This document shows, piece after piece, positions 1 to 11,883 of a stretch of 64,000 nt of DNA. Made by a program: the position numbers and the translations under genes. The stretch's first letter is position 1. Each line of letters opens with the position of its first letter. A model generated the notes under the pieces. That model had not been told where the DNA came from. It was given only the letters and a program-made list of their open reading frames with translations, and searched no databases. Source of the DNA: Oopsacas minuta (Eukaryota; Porifera; Hexactinellida; Lyssacinosida; Leucopsacidae); assembly GCA_024704765.1 (NCBI GenBank), contig JAKMXF010000111.1:1862058-1926057 (forward strand), given 5' to 3'.

Positions 1-1244
1 AGTACCGATGTAAGCGACACAGCTCCACTGGCAATCTTTGTACGTGGTGTCACAGAAAGTTTCGAAATAATCGAAGAACTGCTCGACTTATGTCCAATGA
101 AAGACACAACAACTGGGCAAGATATTTTCAATGTAATAAAACATGTGTTTACGAAATTCAAACTTGCAGATGAAAAACTAAGTCGTTTAACAACCGATGG
201 AGCCCCTGCTATGACAGGAAAGCATAAAGGTTTTGTTAGCCTTATGCTCAAATCATGACCTCTCCAGTTATGGCATACCACTGCATTATTCATCAAGAAC
301 AGCTTTGTGTTATAACCTTAGATATGAAACATGTGATGGAAAATGTCCTCAATACAGTCAATTTCATAAGGTCGAAGGGACTCAATCACAGACAATTCCA
401 AGAGTTTCTTGCAGAGGTAGGATCAGACTATAACGATGTTATTTACTTTAGCCAAGTTCGCTGGCTCAGCAGAGCGTCTACTCTAACCAGATACTGGTCA
501 CTACTTGAAGAAATACAAACATTCATGACCATTAAGGGAAAGGATGTGAGCTTTCTGGAAAATGATCAGTGGTTGAATGATCTCGCATTTCTAGTTGACA
601 TAACTAAGTATCTCGCAGATTTAAATCTGAAACTACAAGGAAGAAAACAATTCGTTAACAACCTGTATGAGCATGTCAAAGCGTTCATCAACAAATTACA
701 ATTATTCCACCAACAATTTATTATGAAAAAGGTGCTACATTTCTCAACATAATCTTCAAGAAAAAGTGAGACAGTGAACCATGACAAGTATTCTGTGCTG
801 ATCAACAGCTTAATCGATGAATTTAAACTTAGATTTTCTGATTTTAGTGACAAATTCGATGAAATGGAGTTGTTTGTTTGCAGATCCGTTTGGAACTGAT
901 GCAACTAATGCTCGGAAATGTTCCAACTGGAACTAATTGAAATACATAATAACTCGGAGAGAAAGAGAGCTTTTACAGAGCATGACCTTCTGACATTTTA
1001 TAGTCAATATGTTACATCGGATCTATTTCCTAATTTATCACAACACGCACTTAGGTTCCTTTCCTTATTTGGCAGCACGTATTGCTGTGAACAGCTTTTC
1101 TCAATGATGAAAAATGTTAAAAGCAAGTCTAGATCACTCCTGACAGACACTCATCTATCAGGAATATTACTGATTGCGACATCAAGTGTACGAGCAGATA
1201 TTGACTCTTTGTGTAAACAAAAACAAAGACAGATATCCCATTAG
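1..1244 (+). pseudogene. Decayed hAT transposase (GTF2IRD2/FAM200/ZBED5-like), 5' end outside window
   Basis: The plus strand reads as the catalytic and C-terminal part of an hAT transposase of the type domesticated in vertebrates as GTF2IRD2, FAM200 and ZBED5. Frame 1 (1-255) carries the motif LTTDGAPAMTGK. The reading then shifts to a second frame (255-752) with YHCIIHQEQLC and QVRWLSR. After in-frame stops near 752 and 900 it ends (918-1244) with the dimerisation motif FGSTYCCEQLFSMMK. There is one frameshift and at least three stops, so the copy is dead. The N-terminal BED zinc finger and left terminus lie before the window. I saw no clear right terminal repeat after 1244. The family call is from remembered motif similarity and is firm at superfamily level. 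Confidence 0.8.
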
Positions 1245-1479
1245 ATATGTTCTTTATTATTGAAGTTTACTATAATTTAATAAAACATGTAGTGGTTTTT
1301 CAATTCTGAAATAATCCGTATTAACGCCATCCCCAAATAAATAACATCATGCTACCTTGATATATCCAATGTCGTGCGGCCCTTAAGTAGTTAAAGAAGC
1401 CCTAATTTGGCCCGCGAACAAAAAAGATTGGACAAGCCTGCTATAAGCGATTTGTCGCTCAAGCCGATGTCGTTAAATC

Positions 1480-4400
1480 CAATGTTTACTGTAGAACTTC
1501 AAGGATTGGTTTCTTCTGTCACCACAACACTGGCGAACCCTAAGGCTTAGGAACTTCAGAAATCAACAATTCTACGAACTTGGGTGAAATAATCACTAAT
1601 AATCCCAAATTTAGCCAACTTGGATTAGTTGTGTAAAGTGTAACCAGACCCCAATTTCTATTAACTTAACTATGTGGCGACCTCAAATTCCTAGAACTTG
1701 ACGGCCTGTGGTAACAAGTGATCCTAAACTATATGAACTTGACATAGTAAGGATGTCTAAACTCAAATGTGCAAGTACGAATTTCATGGTTACCACATTT
1801 CCCAAAGTTCGTGAAGATGGCTTCATTGATGATATCAGTTAAGGTAAGTAGCTCAATGTAGTGGTGTCAACACCGGCATATGCAGTGGTTTCTCCAATTT
1901 ATTGGAATACACAAGAGTGCGACAGTGTTCCCAATTTTTACGAACTTGACAGATTGGAGTTATCCTTCAAACTAATCTCTACGAACATAACTAATCGACT
2001 ACCTATCACAATATTCATTTTCTATCTTTATCAATAGTGAACCCAATATTCGCAAACTTTAGGAAGTGTGGTAACCATGGAGGTTGGGAACACTGGATAA
2101 CATACTTAGTAATTTTATTCAAAGTTGAGGCTGCCATAAGATCAAGAACGTATATATTGGGATCAATGTCGTCCCAATCAATACATAGTGCAATTGGGTT
2201 TATGGTGTCCCTACAAGGCACGTTCAAACAAATTTGGAACACTGATCAACACATTATTATCTTGATGTAGTGTAGTAGCTGGTGATCCCAATTTCTACAG
2301 CTCCAATTTAGACCAATATTTAGATCATACGCTTGACATAGTGCTCTCAGCAGTGATTTTGCAGTTTTGACGAATATACCTGTGAGTGTAACAGTGTGAA
2401 TACCTTTTGATCATAGAGCTAGAGTACATAGGAGGGGTAGTAACGGGTATAATTCTGAATCTTGTGAGTGAAATTCCTTTGATACTAAATGTAGGTTACA
2501 TTGGAGGGGGAGTTACTTTTTCTATCCGGAATCTTGACCAAACTTCATCTTCTGAATTAAGCCAAATGAGATTCGTATTGGATTTAGAGAACGAAATGGA
2601 TAGTCAAGACTAACATTATAGCTTCTGGAAAACGGGCATCTAAGCGAGAGACGTCTGCAGGAATTGGGTACTTTGTCAATTTCCAAAAGATTACAAAATG
2701 AGTAAGATAAAGGTGTTTTAGTTATCCTACAACATTTTCAGACAAAAAGTCTGCTTTAAATTTTTGAAAAGACGTACGTGAGTTTGGCTCCCACATTATT
2801 CTGCCATTTTTCGCCACTTTCAGTCTAAAACTGGATTGCAACATAATTGTACTTTAGGTGGAATGTGCGATGAATCATTTAGTCTAGAATATATACAACA
2901 ACCAAACTACGATATTTGTGTTCGTAGAGACTTTTGCAAAGAATATATTCTGTAAAGCATCAATAACACTGGAATCCTAAAGCGTTTCACAAAGTATCCA
3001 CTTCTTGCTGACAAAACTCGTTTAGATGCCCGTTTGACTAGAAGATATAATGGTAATCTATTCATCAATATCGTCCTCTAAATCCCAAACAAAATTTCCT
3101 TAGGCCTCAATATTCGTTAAATGAATGTTTGGTTAATGAACTTGAAGGATTGGTCTTCAGTTGCCAAAATTTCCGCCAACCTTGGGGATTAGGTCATCAG
3201 CTAACTATGTTTCTACTATCCAGGCTCGAACATGTGAAGTCACCAGTGACCATAATTACTATAAACTTAACTGAGTGGTGACCCAATTCTATGAAGTCGA
3301 CGAATTATGGCAACCAATGGTAATCACTTCTATGGATACCTAAATCCTTCTGTGAAAATTAGTGTCACTGTTGATTACAGGCAAAAAAGTTCATATTTTG
3401 TGAATTGGTCAGTCGGTTGAGTAAGTAGTGATTAGTGTGACGGTTAACTCCTATCTGTCAAGTTCATGGAAGTGACAACACTCCATCTAGTTCGTGGAAT
3501 TTTTGTGATCCCAATGCTGAACAAAATCAAACAGTAAATTGAGGCACAACATAATAAAGTACAGTATTTATGGGATCTCTTGCAACAATCAATATGGGAG
3601 GTAGAAATTCCTTGTCTGACATGTATCAACAAAGAACACAATCCTCACGAACTTTGTGAAGCGTTGTGAACAAGGAAGTTGGGAACATTGATTGCTACAC
3701 TCCGTCAAGTTCATAACAATTGAAGTTGCTTATCTGGCAACTTCATAGAAATTATCTGGGAATTTCAGGCTGGTCGACAAACTTCGTCAATAATTTATCT
3801 TGAAGTGATGTGGTATGGGTAATTTCAATTTCTACGAGCTAGACCGTGTAATGACACCAGTAAGTACAATTATCACGAGGATGACGGAAAGTGATATCCA
3901 GTCACCTCAATTAATACTAATTAGACATACAGCAGTAACCAGTACAAAAGTTATTTTGATAATGGTTTCAAATGATTTCATGTTCTAAATCCTCAACAAA
4001 ATCTCAATTTGGGACATAATTCTGAAAATTATAGTTGGCCAAGATTCAGGATTCAAACCGTAACCCTACTTCAATAGACACTACCAGTACTGTCAAAAGA
4101 ATTGTACTGAGAAGATTCAGGACACAAACCGTAACTCCCCCAAATGTAGCTACTTACACGATAAATGATATTGTAACAATGTCACACTAACACGTATATT
4201 CGCCGCAGATGGAACACTACTGGTCATATCACTGGTGACAACACTACGTGAGCTCCTAGAAATTGGGATCACTGGTTAACACGCTCCGTGAAGATCATAT
4301 AAATTGGGTATACTAGTTCCACCAGTTCGTGAAGTTGTTATAATTTGCAGGGCCTGGATTTCCCTTCCGATCTTCAACGTGATAATTATAGTCAGTGGTG

Positions 4401-4640
4401 TACTTACTTTGTAAAACTCGTAGAATTTGAAATCACCTGTCAACACCTTAAGTCATGAAAAATTCTGGGCTGATGTGTTGACCAATCATCCCAACTTCTA
4501 AAAGCTTAACAAAGTAGGGACCCAGAACCTAATTCGCACGTACTCCATTAATTTGAACAGAATCCCAATATTCAAGTACTTGATCATGTGGCAGTCTCAA
4601 TTTTCATAAATCGAAGAATTATGGTAACAAGTCTTCCCAA
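1480..4640. repeat. Field of degenerate ~40-bp repeats in both orientations
   Basis: A loosely conserved unit recurs dozens of times. It contains CCCAATTTCTA, then GAACTTGAC, then GTGGTAACAAGTGAT. It runs in this orientation from about 1.6 to 2.4 kb and as its reverse complement (for example GTTCATA..AATTGGGA) between about 3.4 and 4.4 kb. Copies differ at many positions and the spacing drifts, so this is an old satellite-like array or the eroded interior of a large element. Short ORFs here (for example 2407-2613) are chance. No gene is visible. Confidence 0.6.
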
Positions 4641-5625
4641 GTTTCATGGTTGCCAGTTAATCAAAAACTTAACTCAGTTAATAATTAATCCATTAACCAA
4701 AAAAGTTAACTTCCTTAACAGTTAATCCGTTAATTGTCCAAAAAGTAAAGGAAGTTATCATTAAACCGTTAACGTTAACTTATATTATACAAATTTAGCG
4801 GGATTCAGATAGACTTAACTGAAACAGAATTTCAATTTGTAATAATATATATCTGAGATTACCTAATGCATAGTAGCGATGATTATCTGTATACTAAATC
4901 ATTATTATATAGTTGTAACCTATAAGTTAAATCCGCTAAACAAACAACAACAAAATACGGCTCCTTTGCTCTATACACCATCAAATGAGCATTTGTTACC
5001 TCACACAGATATTATGAGATGATCTGGACGTGCGGCGACTATGTTGACTACATTTGGGCGAATGAACAAAGAAGCTAAGCGTGCAGATCATACAAACCGG
5101 TAAGCATGTATCAACCTCGTTAGTCAACTCCCTAGGGAAGTGCAACCGACATCCAAGGCGTAGATTAATGAGGTTAGGAAGGAAATGATTCGAATAAAGA
5201 TACAAGGACGTTCATTAGTTATGTACGGGTAGTAATGATAGAGAAAGGAATCCCTTTGGCCAGTGGTTGGCAACAAGCAGATGTGGTTAGGGTGATCTCG
5301 CCCTATCTTCAACTTTTCCAGTATCTTTGTATCGCCTAATAGTGCGGTACACAAATTTCCTTTTGTTTAGAGGGAGTTTCAGGATCTTCAAAATTTCCCT
5401 TGAAGGATGTGCTTTTGTAAATAATTCTACAAATTGCCGACCTCTCACGTTCCATCACTGATAAAATTGAAATTTCTCTACAATTGTACTCTGAAACTGT
5501 ATATTTATGTTAAATACAGTATAATAAGGTAAACTAATAAGATATATCTAATAGCAAAGACTCAGCATGGAAAAATGGTTCTTATAAATCATGGGACAGA
5601 ACTTAAAAGCCACCCTGTAGTTAAC
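4641..5625. other. Gene-free stretch; GTTAA-rich block at its start
   Basis: Positions 4660-4775 are rich in GTTAA/TTAAC words in both orientations and are a simple-sequence tract. The rest up to the transposon terminus at 5626 shows no convincing exon or RNA gene. Confidence 0.5.
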
Positions 5626-8015
5626 TAATAGAATTGATGTTTTTAACGAATTCCTATCCAAATATCATTACCATGGCAACAAAATAAAATGTAGGAATTT
5701 ACGCAATAGTTTTCAATCTAGCTAGGTAGTACTTGTATGTTATTACATTTAGGATATATATGTGTAATTGTTGATTAATTCAGTTAAAGCAAATGAGTGA
5801 AGGAACGTACCATGAACATGCAAAAACTAGAATTTGTCGCTGGTGTTGTTCGAAAGTTAGCAAAATTGTTTTGAGGAATAATCACCTAAAGGACACTAAG
5901 TTAGGTGAATTATGCAACCAATATTTGGAACCAATCAATATTTTAGAAGATAATCGCCCTTATATCGTGTGTATACTTGTAAGCTCTACTTGTTTACTCT
6001 GTCTTCAGTGGATACCACGAGGAGAACACCCGCATGATATGATTGACCTATAATTCGTAACATGCGCTTAAACACCTGCCGCATTGGGAACTTATGTTCA
6101 ATGTGTACCGAGAGTTCAAGGTTCGGTCGCAAGAATCAAGCTTCATCTTCGATAATCCATATAAAGCCAGGAAGACCAACAATCAATTCACCTCAAAAGA
6201 TGATCAAGATATGTAACAAATGTGCGAGTCATGTTAGTCCAGGAGTTAGTCATATCTGTTTGAAAAAGACATTGATTACCAACGCACATAATATGTTGGA
6301 ACACCATAACGCTATTGATACATTCGTTGGTGATAATGTATACCAAAGATTACATGAATGTAGCCACAACAAATCTTCAATTCAGTTGCCTAAAACTTCA
6401 GGTGGGAATCCGTTTCATCTTTCTGTCTCCTCTTCCAGTACTGACGAACGTCCAGCCAAATTACCAAAAATGGATTTCTCTTACATCGCGAATTTGAAGT
6501 GTTCAGGAATGTCATTGTTTAATAAGCAATTAAAGGTGGTAACTCGAATTATTAGAGATGTTGGAGGTCCATGTCCATCAATGGATAGCTACTATAGAGA
6601 ACGACATTTGTTGTGCGACGAAATATTCGAATGCATCCAGATTGAGCTGGACTATAGTAAAGAGAAATACAAGTCAGAATATAGGAACTCCTGGATAGTG
6701 AGATGTTGTAATATCGATGCCCTGATAGAAAAGATCTTTAATATCAGCGGAGAAATATCGGTACATGATCTTCATTTCAAGCTTGGATTAGACTTTGGTC
6801 GTGGTTTCACTAAACTACTTATGTGTCTACAGAATGATAATTCTGTCGATAACCTGGTTAATCTATGGGCTACGAGTGCCCCCGAGTGTAATTATAACTT
6901 CTCCGTTATGCTCAAGATGACCAGATAAAGCGGTTGATGGAAGAATACAACGTTTCATTTACAGTAGATTTGAAAGCTGCTAGTTATTGCTTGGGAATGT
7001 TGAACGGACGTCACCCTTGTATATGGTGTACTTGGGACAATAGAAGGGGTTTAGACAATGTTCAGTGGGAAGAATGATCATCTGCTCACCATCTAGAGAT
7101 GTTTCAAAAGCTTCAAGATATGTATCGGGGAGATTCTAAGAATCATGCAATTGATTGCGATGGTATTGAGGATCGCCAAGCACTAAATGTATGGTTGGTA
7201 GATTTCATGCAAAAATGTTTAATCTTCCCGAGTTACATCTGTTACCTGGGATAGGACAGAAGTTATACGATGCCATCCTCATCACAATGTCTGAGACCAA
7301 AAAGAACACCATGAGCAATACTAATAAAACTGAATATTCATAGAAGTGCTTACTATGGAGGAGCATTTGAAGGTAATGCAATGAGGAAAATCACAAAGAA
7401 GGTATTGGAACTCGGGTTTCCAAAGAGTAATTCATCTTATATCACGCTTGTAAAATTCAGGGATGTTGTTGATTCTTGCTTCGGGAAACACATAAAGGAA
7501 GATTTCAAAATGGCAGTATACCATTTTAAACAATCATTTAAACAATCAGGACTTTCTTGCTCTACAAAAGTTAATGTTCTATATAGGCACCTAATTCCGT
7601 TTATCAGGAATTATCTTCCAGATTGAATGGGTTTGGGATCAGTTTCAGAACCAGCATTTGAATCTGCCCATTCTAGATTTGGTAGAGTTTGGGAGACAAG
7701 ATATAAATGTCAAGAGGAAAATGAAAAATTTCCAGAGTGCTTATTAAACACAGTATCAGATGTAAACTTCGCCAATTTCATAAATAAATCATAGTAAGGT
7801 AAGCTAGGTCATGTTCTACATTATATTAGGAATAATAATAATTGGTGGTTAGCTATGGTTAAGCATCAATAATCACACGTATATATCCTAAATGTAATAT
7901 CATACAAGCACTACCTAGCTAGATTGAAAACTGTTGCGTAAATTCATACATTTCATTTTGTTGCCATGATAATGACATTTTGGATAGGAATTCGTTAAAA
8001 ACATCAATTCTATTA
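5626..8015 (+). mobile_element. 2.4-kb DNA transposon with ~150-bp terminal inverted repeats
   Basis: The sequence from 5626 (TAATAGAATTGATGTTTTTA...) to about 5775 is matched in reverse complement by 8015 back to about 7868, roughly 90 percent identical by eye. The two arms enclose one coding region on the plus strand (about 5793-7790). This is the architecture of a cut-and-paste element with long terminal inverted repeats. I could not find a convincing target-site duplication at the flanks, so exact ends are good to a few bases only. The superfamily is not recognised. Confidence 0.8.
5793..7790 (+). pseudogene. Cys/His-rich transposase of the long-TIR element, broken by frameshifts
   Basis: The coding region begins with a short Cys-rich part (RICRWCCSKVSK at 5793-6053) and continues at 6062-6928 with paired cysteines (CNKCASHVSPGVSHIC) and the stretch LKLGLDFGRGFTKL. 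It shifts frame near 6912 to a segment with GMLNGRHPCIWCTWDNRRG, which has a stop at about 7075. It shifts again near 7210 and runs on through 7381-7626 to a tail with LGSVSEPAFESAHSRFG. The Asp in GLDFGRG and the Glu in SEPAFESAH are candidate DDE residues. The CxxC/HxCxxC pattern and the tail resemble uncharacterised transposase-like proteins of cnidarians and arthropods. That resemblance is from memory and no family name is claimed. At least three lesions make it inactive. Confidence 0.6.
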
Positions 8016-8732
8016 GGTATGTAGTAATTAAATTGAATTCTAGGAAGAAATATGTCCGGGAAGAATCACGATAATATATTAAAAACGGGGATATGTCAAA
8101 ATTATTGTAGCCAGAATTTTTTGATTTCATAGATTTTTGCATAATCTGTAAAAACAATTTAATGGCAGGAAAAATTTTTGGAGTGTATATTCGGATTTCT
8201 CATAAAATTCTGTATAAGAAAGTGAAAAAATCTCAACGACCTCATTTTTTTGTCATAATGTTTTTCCAGGTACCCGTGAATATAGCAGCAGGGATCTTTC
8301 CGAAGAAATTCACGGACTAAACATTGGTGTAGACACTGGGGTGGGGGGTGGCTTCAGACCCCCACTGGTTATTTATTGATATAGAGAATTTATGTATCTA
8401 CCCCAACTGAGTAACACCTAATGAACAATATTTCAGGTCCACTAATGAACAACACTCCTTTGGTTTCAACCATACTTGCTTAGAGGAAATTCCTATATTT
8501 TGTCACAATATCTTTTGTGAACCAGAATTTTCCAAATAGACGCACTCGACTATCATTGAGTGAAATGAAACTCTATTATTTCCCACACTTATCATTTGTA
8601 TATCATCTACAGTCTGTCAACTAATTATTTAGAATATACTCAGTAATAATAGAACCAAGTCATACATTTATATTGAAGTTATACTCTTAACCCGAGTATG
8701 GCTAGGTGGGGTATTTTTGTACCCCAGAAAAA
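8016..8732. other. Gene-free stretch
   Basis: No exon, RNA gene or clear transposon terminus is visible. A GTGGGG-rich patch near 8340 and a TGGGGTA..TACCCCA palindrome near 8706 lead into the tandem array that follows. Confidence 0.5.
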
Positions 8733-8903
8733 ATTGGGGTACAAATATACCCCACTCAGTATATATTCGCTCTTTGTATTTGGGGTACAAATATACCCCA
8801 CTCAGTATATATTCGCACTTTGTAATTGGGGTACAAATATACCCCACTCAGTATATATTCGCACTTTGTAATTGGGGCACAAATATACCCCACTCAGTAT
8901 ATA
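8733..8903. repeat. 46-bp tandem repeat, nearly four copies
   Basis: Units begin at 8733, 8779, 8825 and 8871, an exact 46-bp period. Each unit contains the palindrome GGGGTA-caaata-TACCCC followed by ACTCAGTATATATTCGC. The last unit stops at the single N at 8904. Array length is therefore probably unresolved in the assembly, and the open frame across it is meaningless. Confidence 0.9.
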
Positions 8904-8904
8904 N
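8904..8904. other. Single N at a context break
   Basis: The base is undetermined. Immediately after it, from 8905, the sequence becomes the reverse complement of 50943 and below. Immediately before it is the 46-bp tandem array. The N therefore sits exactly on a junction. Confidence 0.95.
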
Positions 8905-9421
8905 ACAGCATACTTATATAAGTAACACAGTATAATTTCTGCCTTGAAATAAGTTCAAAATATTATTGCTTTCGAAAGAATAGTGAAACTGCTTAAGTCC
9001 GGACTTAAGGGCTTGCCCCATGTCTGCCGGCGGCCGCGGGTCCACTCACTTCGTACTCGGCGTAAGTACTTTCTGTTGTACTTTTCTCCAAAACAGATTA
9101 TCAATTCTTGTATAAATTGTATAGGATGAATATTCGGATAAGACGTACTTCTGTTAGTACGTACTAATTTTTGTTTCACGAAGGGGTACATACGTGCATA
9201 CGTCTTATCCGAGTTCTACTGTGTATAAAGTGGAACTCGAATAACATGTACCTATCAGGAACCTATACTTACTCGAGAGTACCAATTATCGAATAAGCAG
9301 GAACCTTCCTCTCATTAATTTTTGAAAATCTCCACCCACGAATAGGAATATTATTAAAATGGTTTGTATCAAGAAGCAGTACGTCTTGACTCAAGTTCTA
9401 CTCTATGTACTATTTGCTTAG

Positions 9422-10881
9422 GGATATTCAAGAATTCAATGTGTTTTTCTAACAAGCGATGGGTAAGTTTCTATTTGTATTCTCTCAAGAATGATATATA
9501 TCATACAGTAGTGTCTGTAATAGCAATCGTTTAACAGCAATATAGAAACATTAATGATGACATAAAGTGCATTATCTATTGTAAATAGTTCTCATAATAG
9601 TAAATTCGTGTAGCAAGAAAATTACTGCAAAATATGATTTGCTAATTTGGCAAATTTTACTATCCACTGACTGTATACACAAGAATACATTACACTACAT
9701 ATAATGTAATTTCTAGGACTTGGTCTACTGAAGGAATCAAGACGGTTATTAATAGGAACGGTAGTGTGGAATGCACCACTATACATCTATCAACATTCGC
9801 AATATTAGTTTCCACAGCATCAAAATGCGAAAAACCAATCAGCGATATTTCGCAATTACTCTTACAGATAACAAGCTATACTCTACTCTCAATTTCTCTG
9901 ATATTTCTACTCATGTCACTTTTCATTTTCATATTTTCAGGAAAAAGATTCTTTCGTTTAGACATCAATGTAATGCATTTTAATCATACCGTGGGTATCT
10001 TGCTAGCCATATTTGTCTTCATATTTGGTGCAGAACTATTTGTAGAATATCCAGCTGTTTGCACCATAGTTGCATTCCTATTGCATTTCTTATGGACAAA
10101 TGTGTTTCTGTCTTCTCTCGCCACGGCTGTACTCATTTTCTATTCAATTTGGATAGTAGGACTCAATACACGAAGGAAACTATTCCCTATTCTTATCCCG
10201 ATAAGTTGGGTTGTATCATTCCTCTGGGCTGTAATATGGATTATTTATGGGAAAGTTGTTGCTGTTGCCTACTTAGATTCACAAATTGAGTCTAACAAAA
10301 CAGATATGAATTGTAGTAATCCATGCTTTATAAGCACGCGAGCGAATTTGATTTGGACATTCTTAGTCCCTATTTTCGTTGTCCTTGCAGTAAATATCCT
10401 AATACTAATCCTTGTACTCATCAAAATACGAATGGTTCTAAATAGGACAAAAGGTGCTGAATCAGAATTGAAGAGGTTTAGAAGAGTGGCCTTTGGCGCT
10501 ATGGTTTTGGTTCCAACTTTAAGTCTTCCTTTCATCATATCGATACCTTTGGCATTCCTTAGGTTTTACCGTGACAACGAATTAGCAGCCACAATCTTCC
10601 TATGGGTCTATGTAATTTCTACTACACCAATTGGACTGGTTCACTTTTTCCTTGTCACCTTCAGGATACCTGAAGCTAGATTACCAAATGTATTCTGTAG
10701 AAAAAAATATTTCGTGAAAGATCCAACTACTAGAAGTAGTAGTGTCGGGGGATTGAAATCACCTTTACCAAAATCAAATGAGGATAACACCACTGCTCTG
10801 AAGTTCAATATAATACGTCCAGTCGCAAAAGGTACCGTAACTGATATTGTGAATGAGATTAATAGTAAGGGACCTTTATGA
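9422..10881 (+). pseudogene. 5'-truncated copy of the adhesion GPCR (GPS motif plus seven-helix region)
   Basis: Two exons are visible. 9422-9462 lies after a tttgcttag acceptor and before gtaagt. 9717-10881 lies after ttctag. They are joined in frame and match exons 10 and 11 of the gene at 48963-54434. They carry the GPS region (GTWSTEG, then CTTIHLSTFAIL) and a class-B-type seven-helix domain with the TM3 cysteine (PAVCTIV). Only about five residues differ from the other copy. The nine exons for signal peptide, lectin and GAIN domains are missing, because similarity to the parental locus ends at the N at 8904 inside what would be intron 9. No start codon or promoter is evident. It is either a truncated duplicate or an assembly product. 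Confidence 0.75.
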
Positions 10882-11883
10882 CACTTTGTATGTATTCTCA
10901 TTTGTTTACCAACATTGATAAATGCTGTAGAGAATATTATCATATGTAACATTTAACCAGGTGATAAATGCTGGGGTACAATTTGTGTGAGGTATGACTG
11001 TTTGTATTAACTTTGATTTAGGAATTTGGTGAAGCAATTTTTCTAAATAATTCCCAAATTATATGCTTAGTAAGCATGTTTGGCGAAAAGGCATATTAAA
11101 TATTATGATGATAAAGTTCGAAAGTTCAGAAATTATAGCACAGACAATGACTGGCACATGTCATGTCAATATTCACTATAACTCGAAAATCAAGTAGAGT
11201 AGAGCCTAGTTAATACGAATATGGTTAAGATGTAACTCAGGGTAAGGAGTTCGAATCTTGTCAGTCCCCTGGTGTATGTCTCATCGAGACTCTACTGTAT
11301 GTACGTATATGTACATATATACAGATTAATTGCGGTATAACAGTATAGATAAGTAATTACTCCATACTTGACGTATAATATAAATGCCCAAGTGCATGTC
11401 ACCTGGTATACTATCATTGTTTAATGGCAGCACTGCCTCACAAAAGAAAGATCGTCTGAGGAAGGCAAACTCATACAAATGAAGTTAGTGTCAGATGTAG
11501 ATAAACAGTAGCAAGATGACAAATTAGTTCAGTTAGCGTAGCATGCGGAACGATGCTTTGTTTGCTGAGAGAAGTCGTGCGAGCCAATTGACAAACACTT
11601 AGATAAATCTCAGAGTCAAATACGTATGTAGTAATGTCAAAGCTTAGCCAGCACAGAACTGTTAGTATCAGCATGCACCATGAGTAAGGGTACCAATATT
11701 TCGAAAATTGCATGTAAAATGGAAAAAAACATGTGTAATATGTTATTAGTTAATGAAAAGAAGTATCAAAATTATAAATATTTGTATAAACTATAAAATG
11801 AGAAAATAAGAAAATGAAAAATGAGTAATATACTAATTGGATAAAGCAAGATTATAGGAAATACACTCAAAGTAAGGAAAATG
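10882..11883. other. Intergenic DNA between tail-to-tail genes, duplicated in the right arm
   Basis: It is matched in reverse complement at 47962-48962. An 80-codon frame on the minus strand (11471-11713) is kept unchanged in the other arm (48113-48373). A shorter version ending at a stop is present beside NHL gene 2 (19405-19540). It lies just 3' of the NHL genes and is more likely conserved 3' flank than a gene. Confidence 0.4.
11195..11299. mobile_element. Small mariner-type MITE
   Basis: The ends TAGAGTAGAGCCTAG and, in reverse complement, TACAGTAGAGTCTCG form imperfect inverted repeats bounded by TA. The same insertion is at 48545-48649 in the right arm, so it predates the duplication. 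Confidence 0.55.

Noticed and set aside
2407-2613. 68-codon plus-strand frame
   Set aside because: It is made of the degenerate ~40-bp repeat, and its VxYIGGxVT periodicity is the repeat, not a protein family.
8717-8935. Frame with repeated YIFALCNWGTNIPHSV
   Set aside because: It is a product of the 46-bp tandem array and crosses the N.
9771-10952. Other frames overlapping the 7TM exon
   Set aside because: They are shadows of the conserved receptor frame and are mirrored only because the arm is duplicated.
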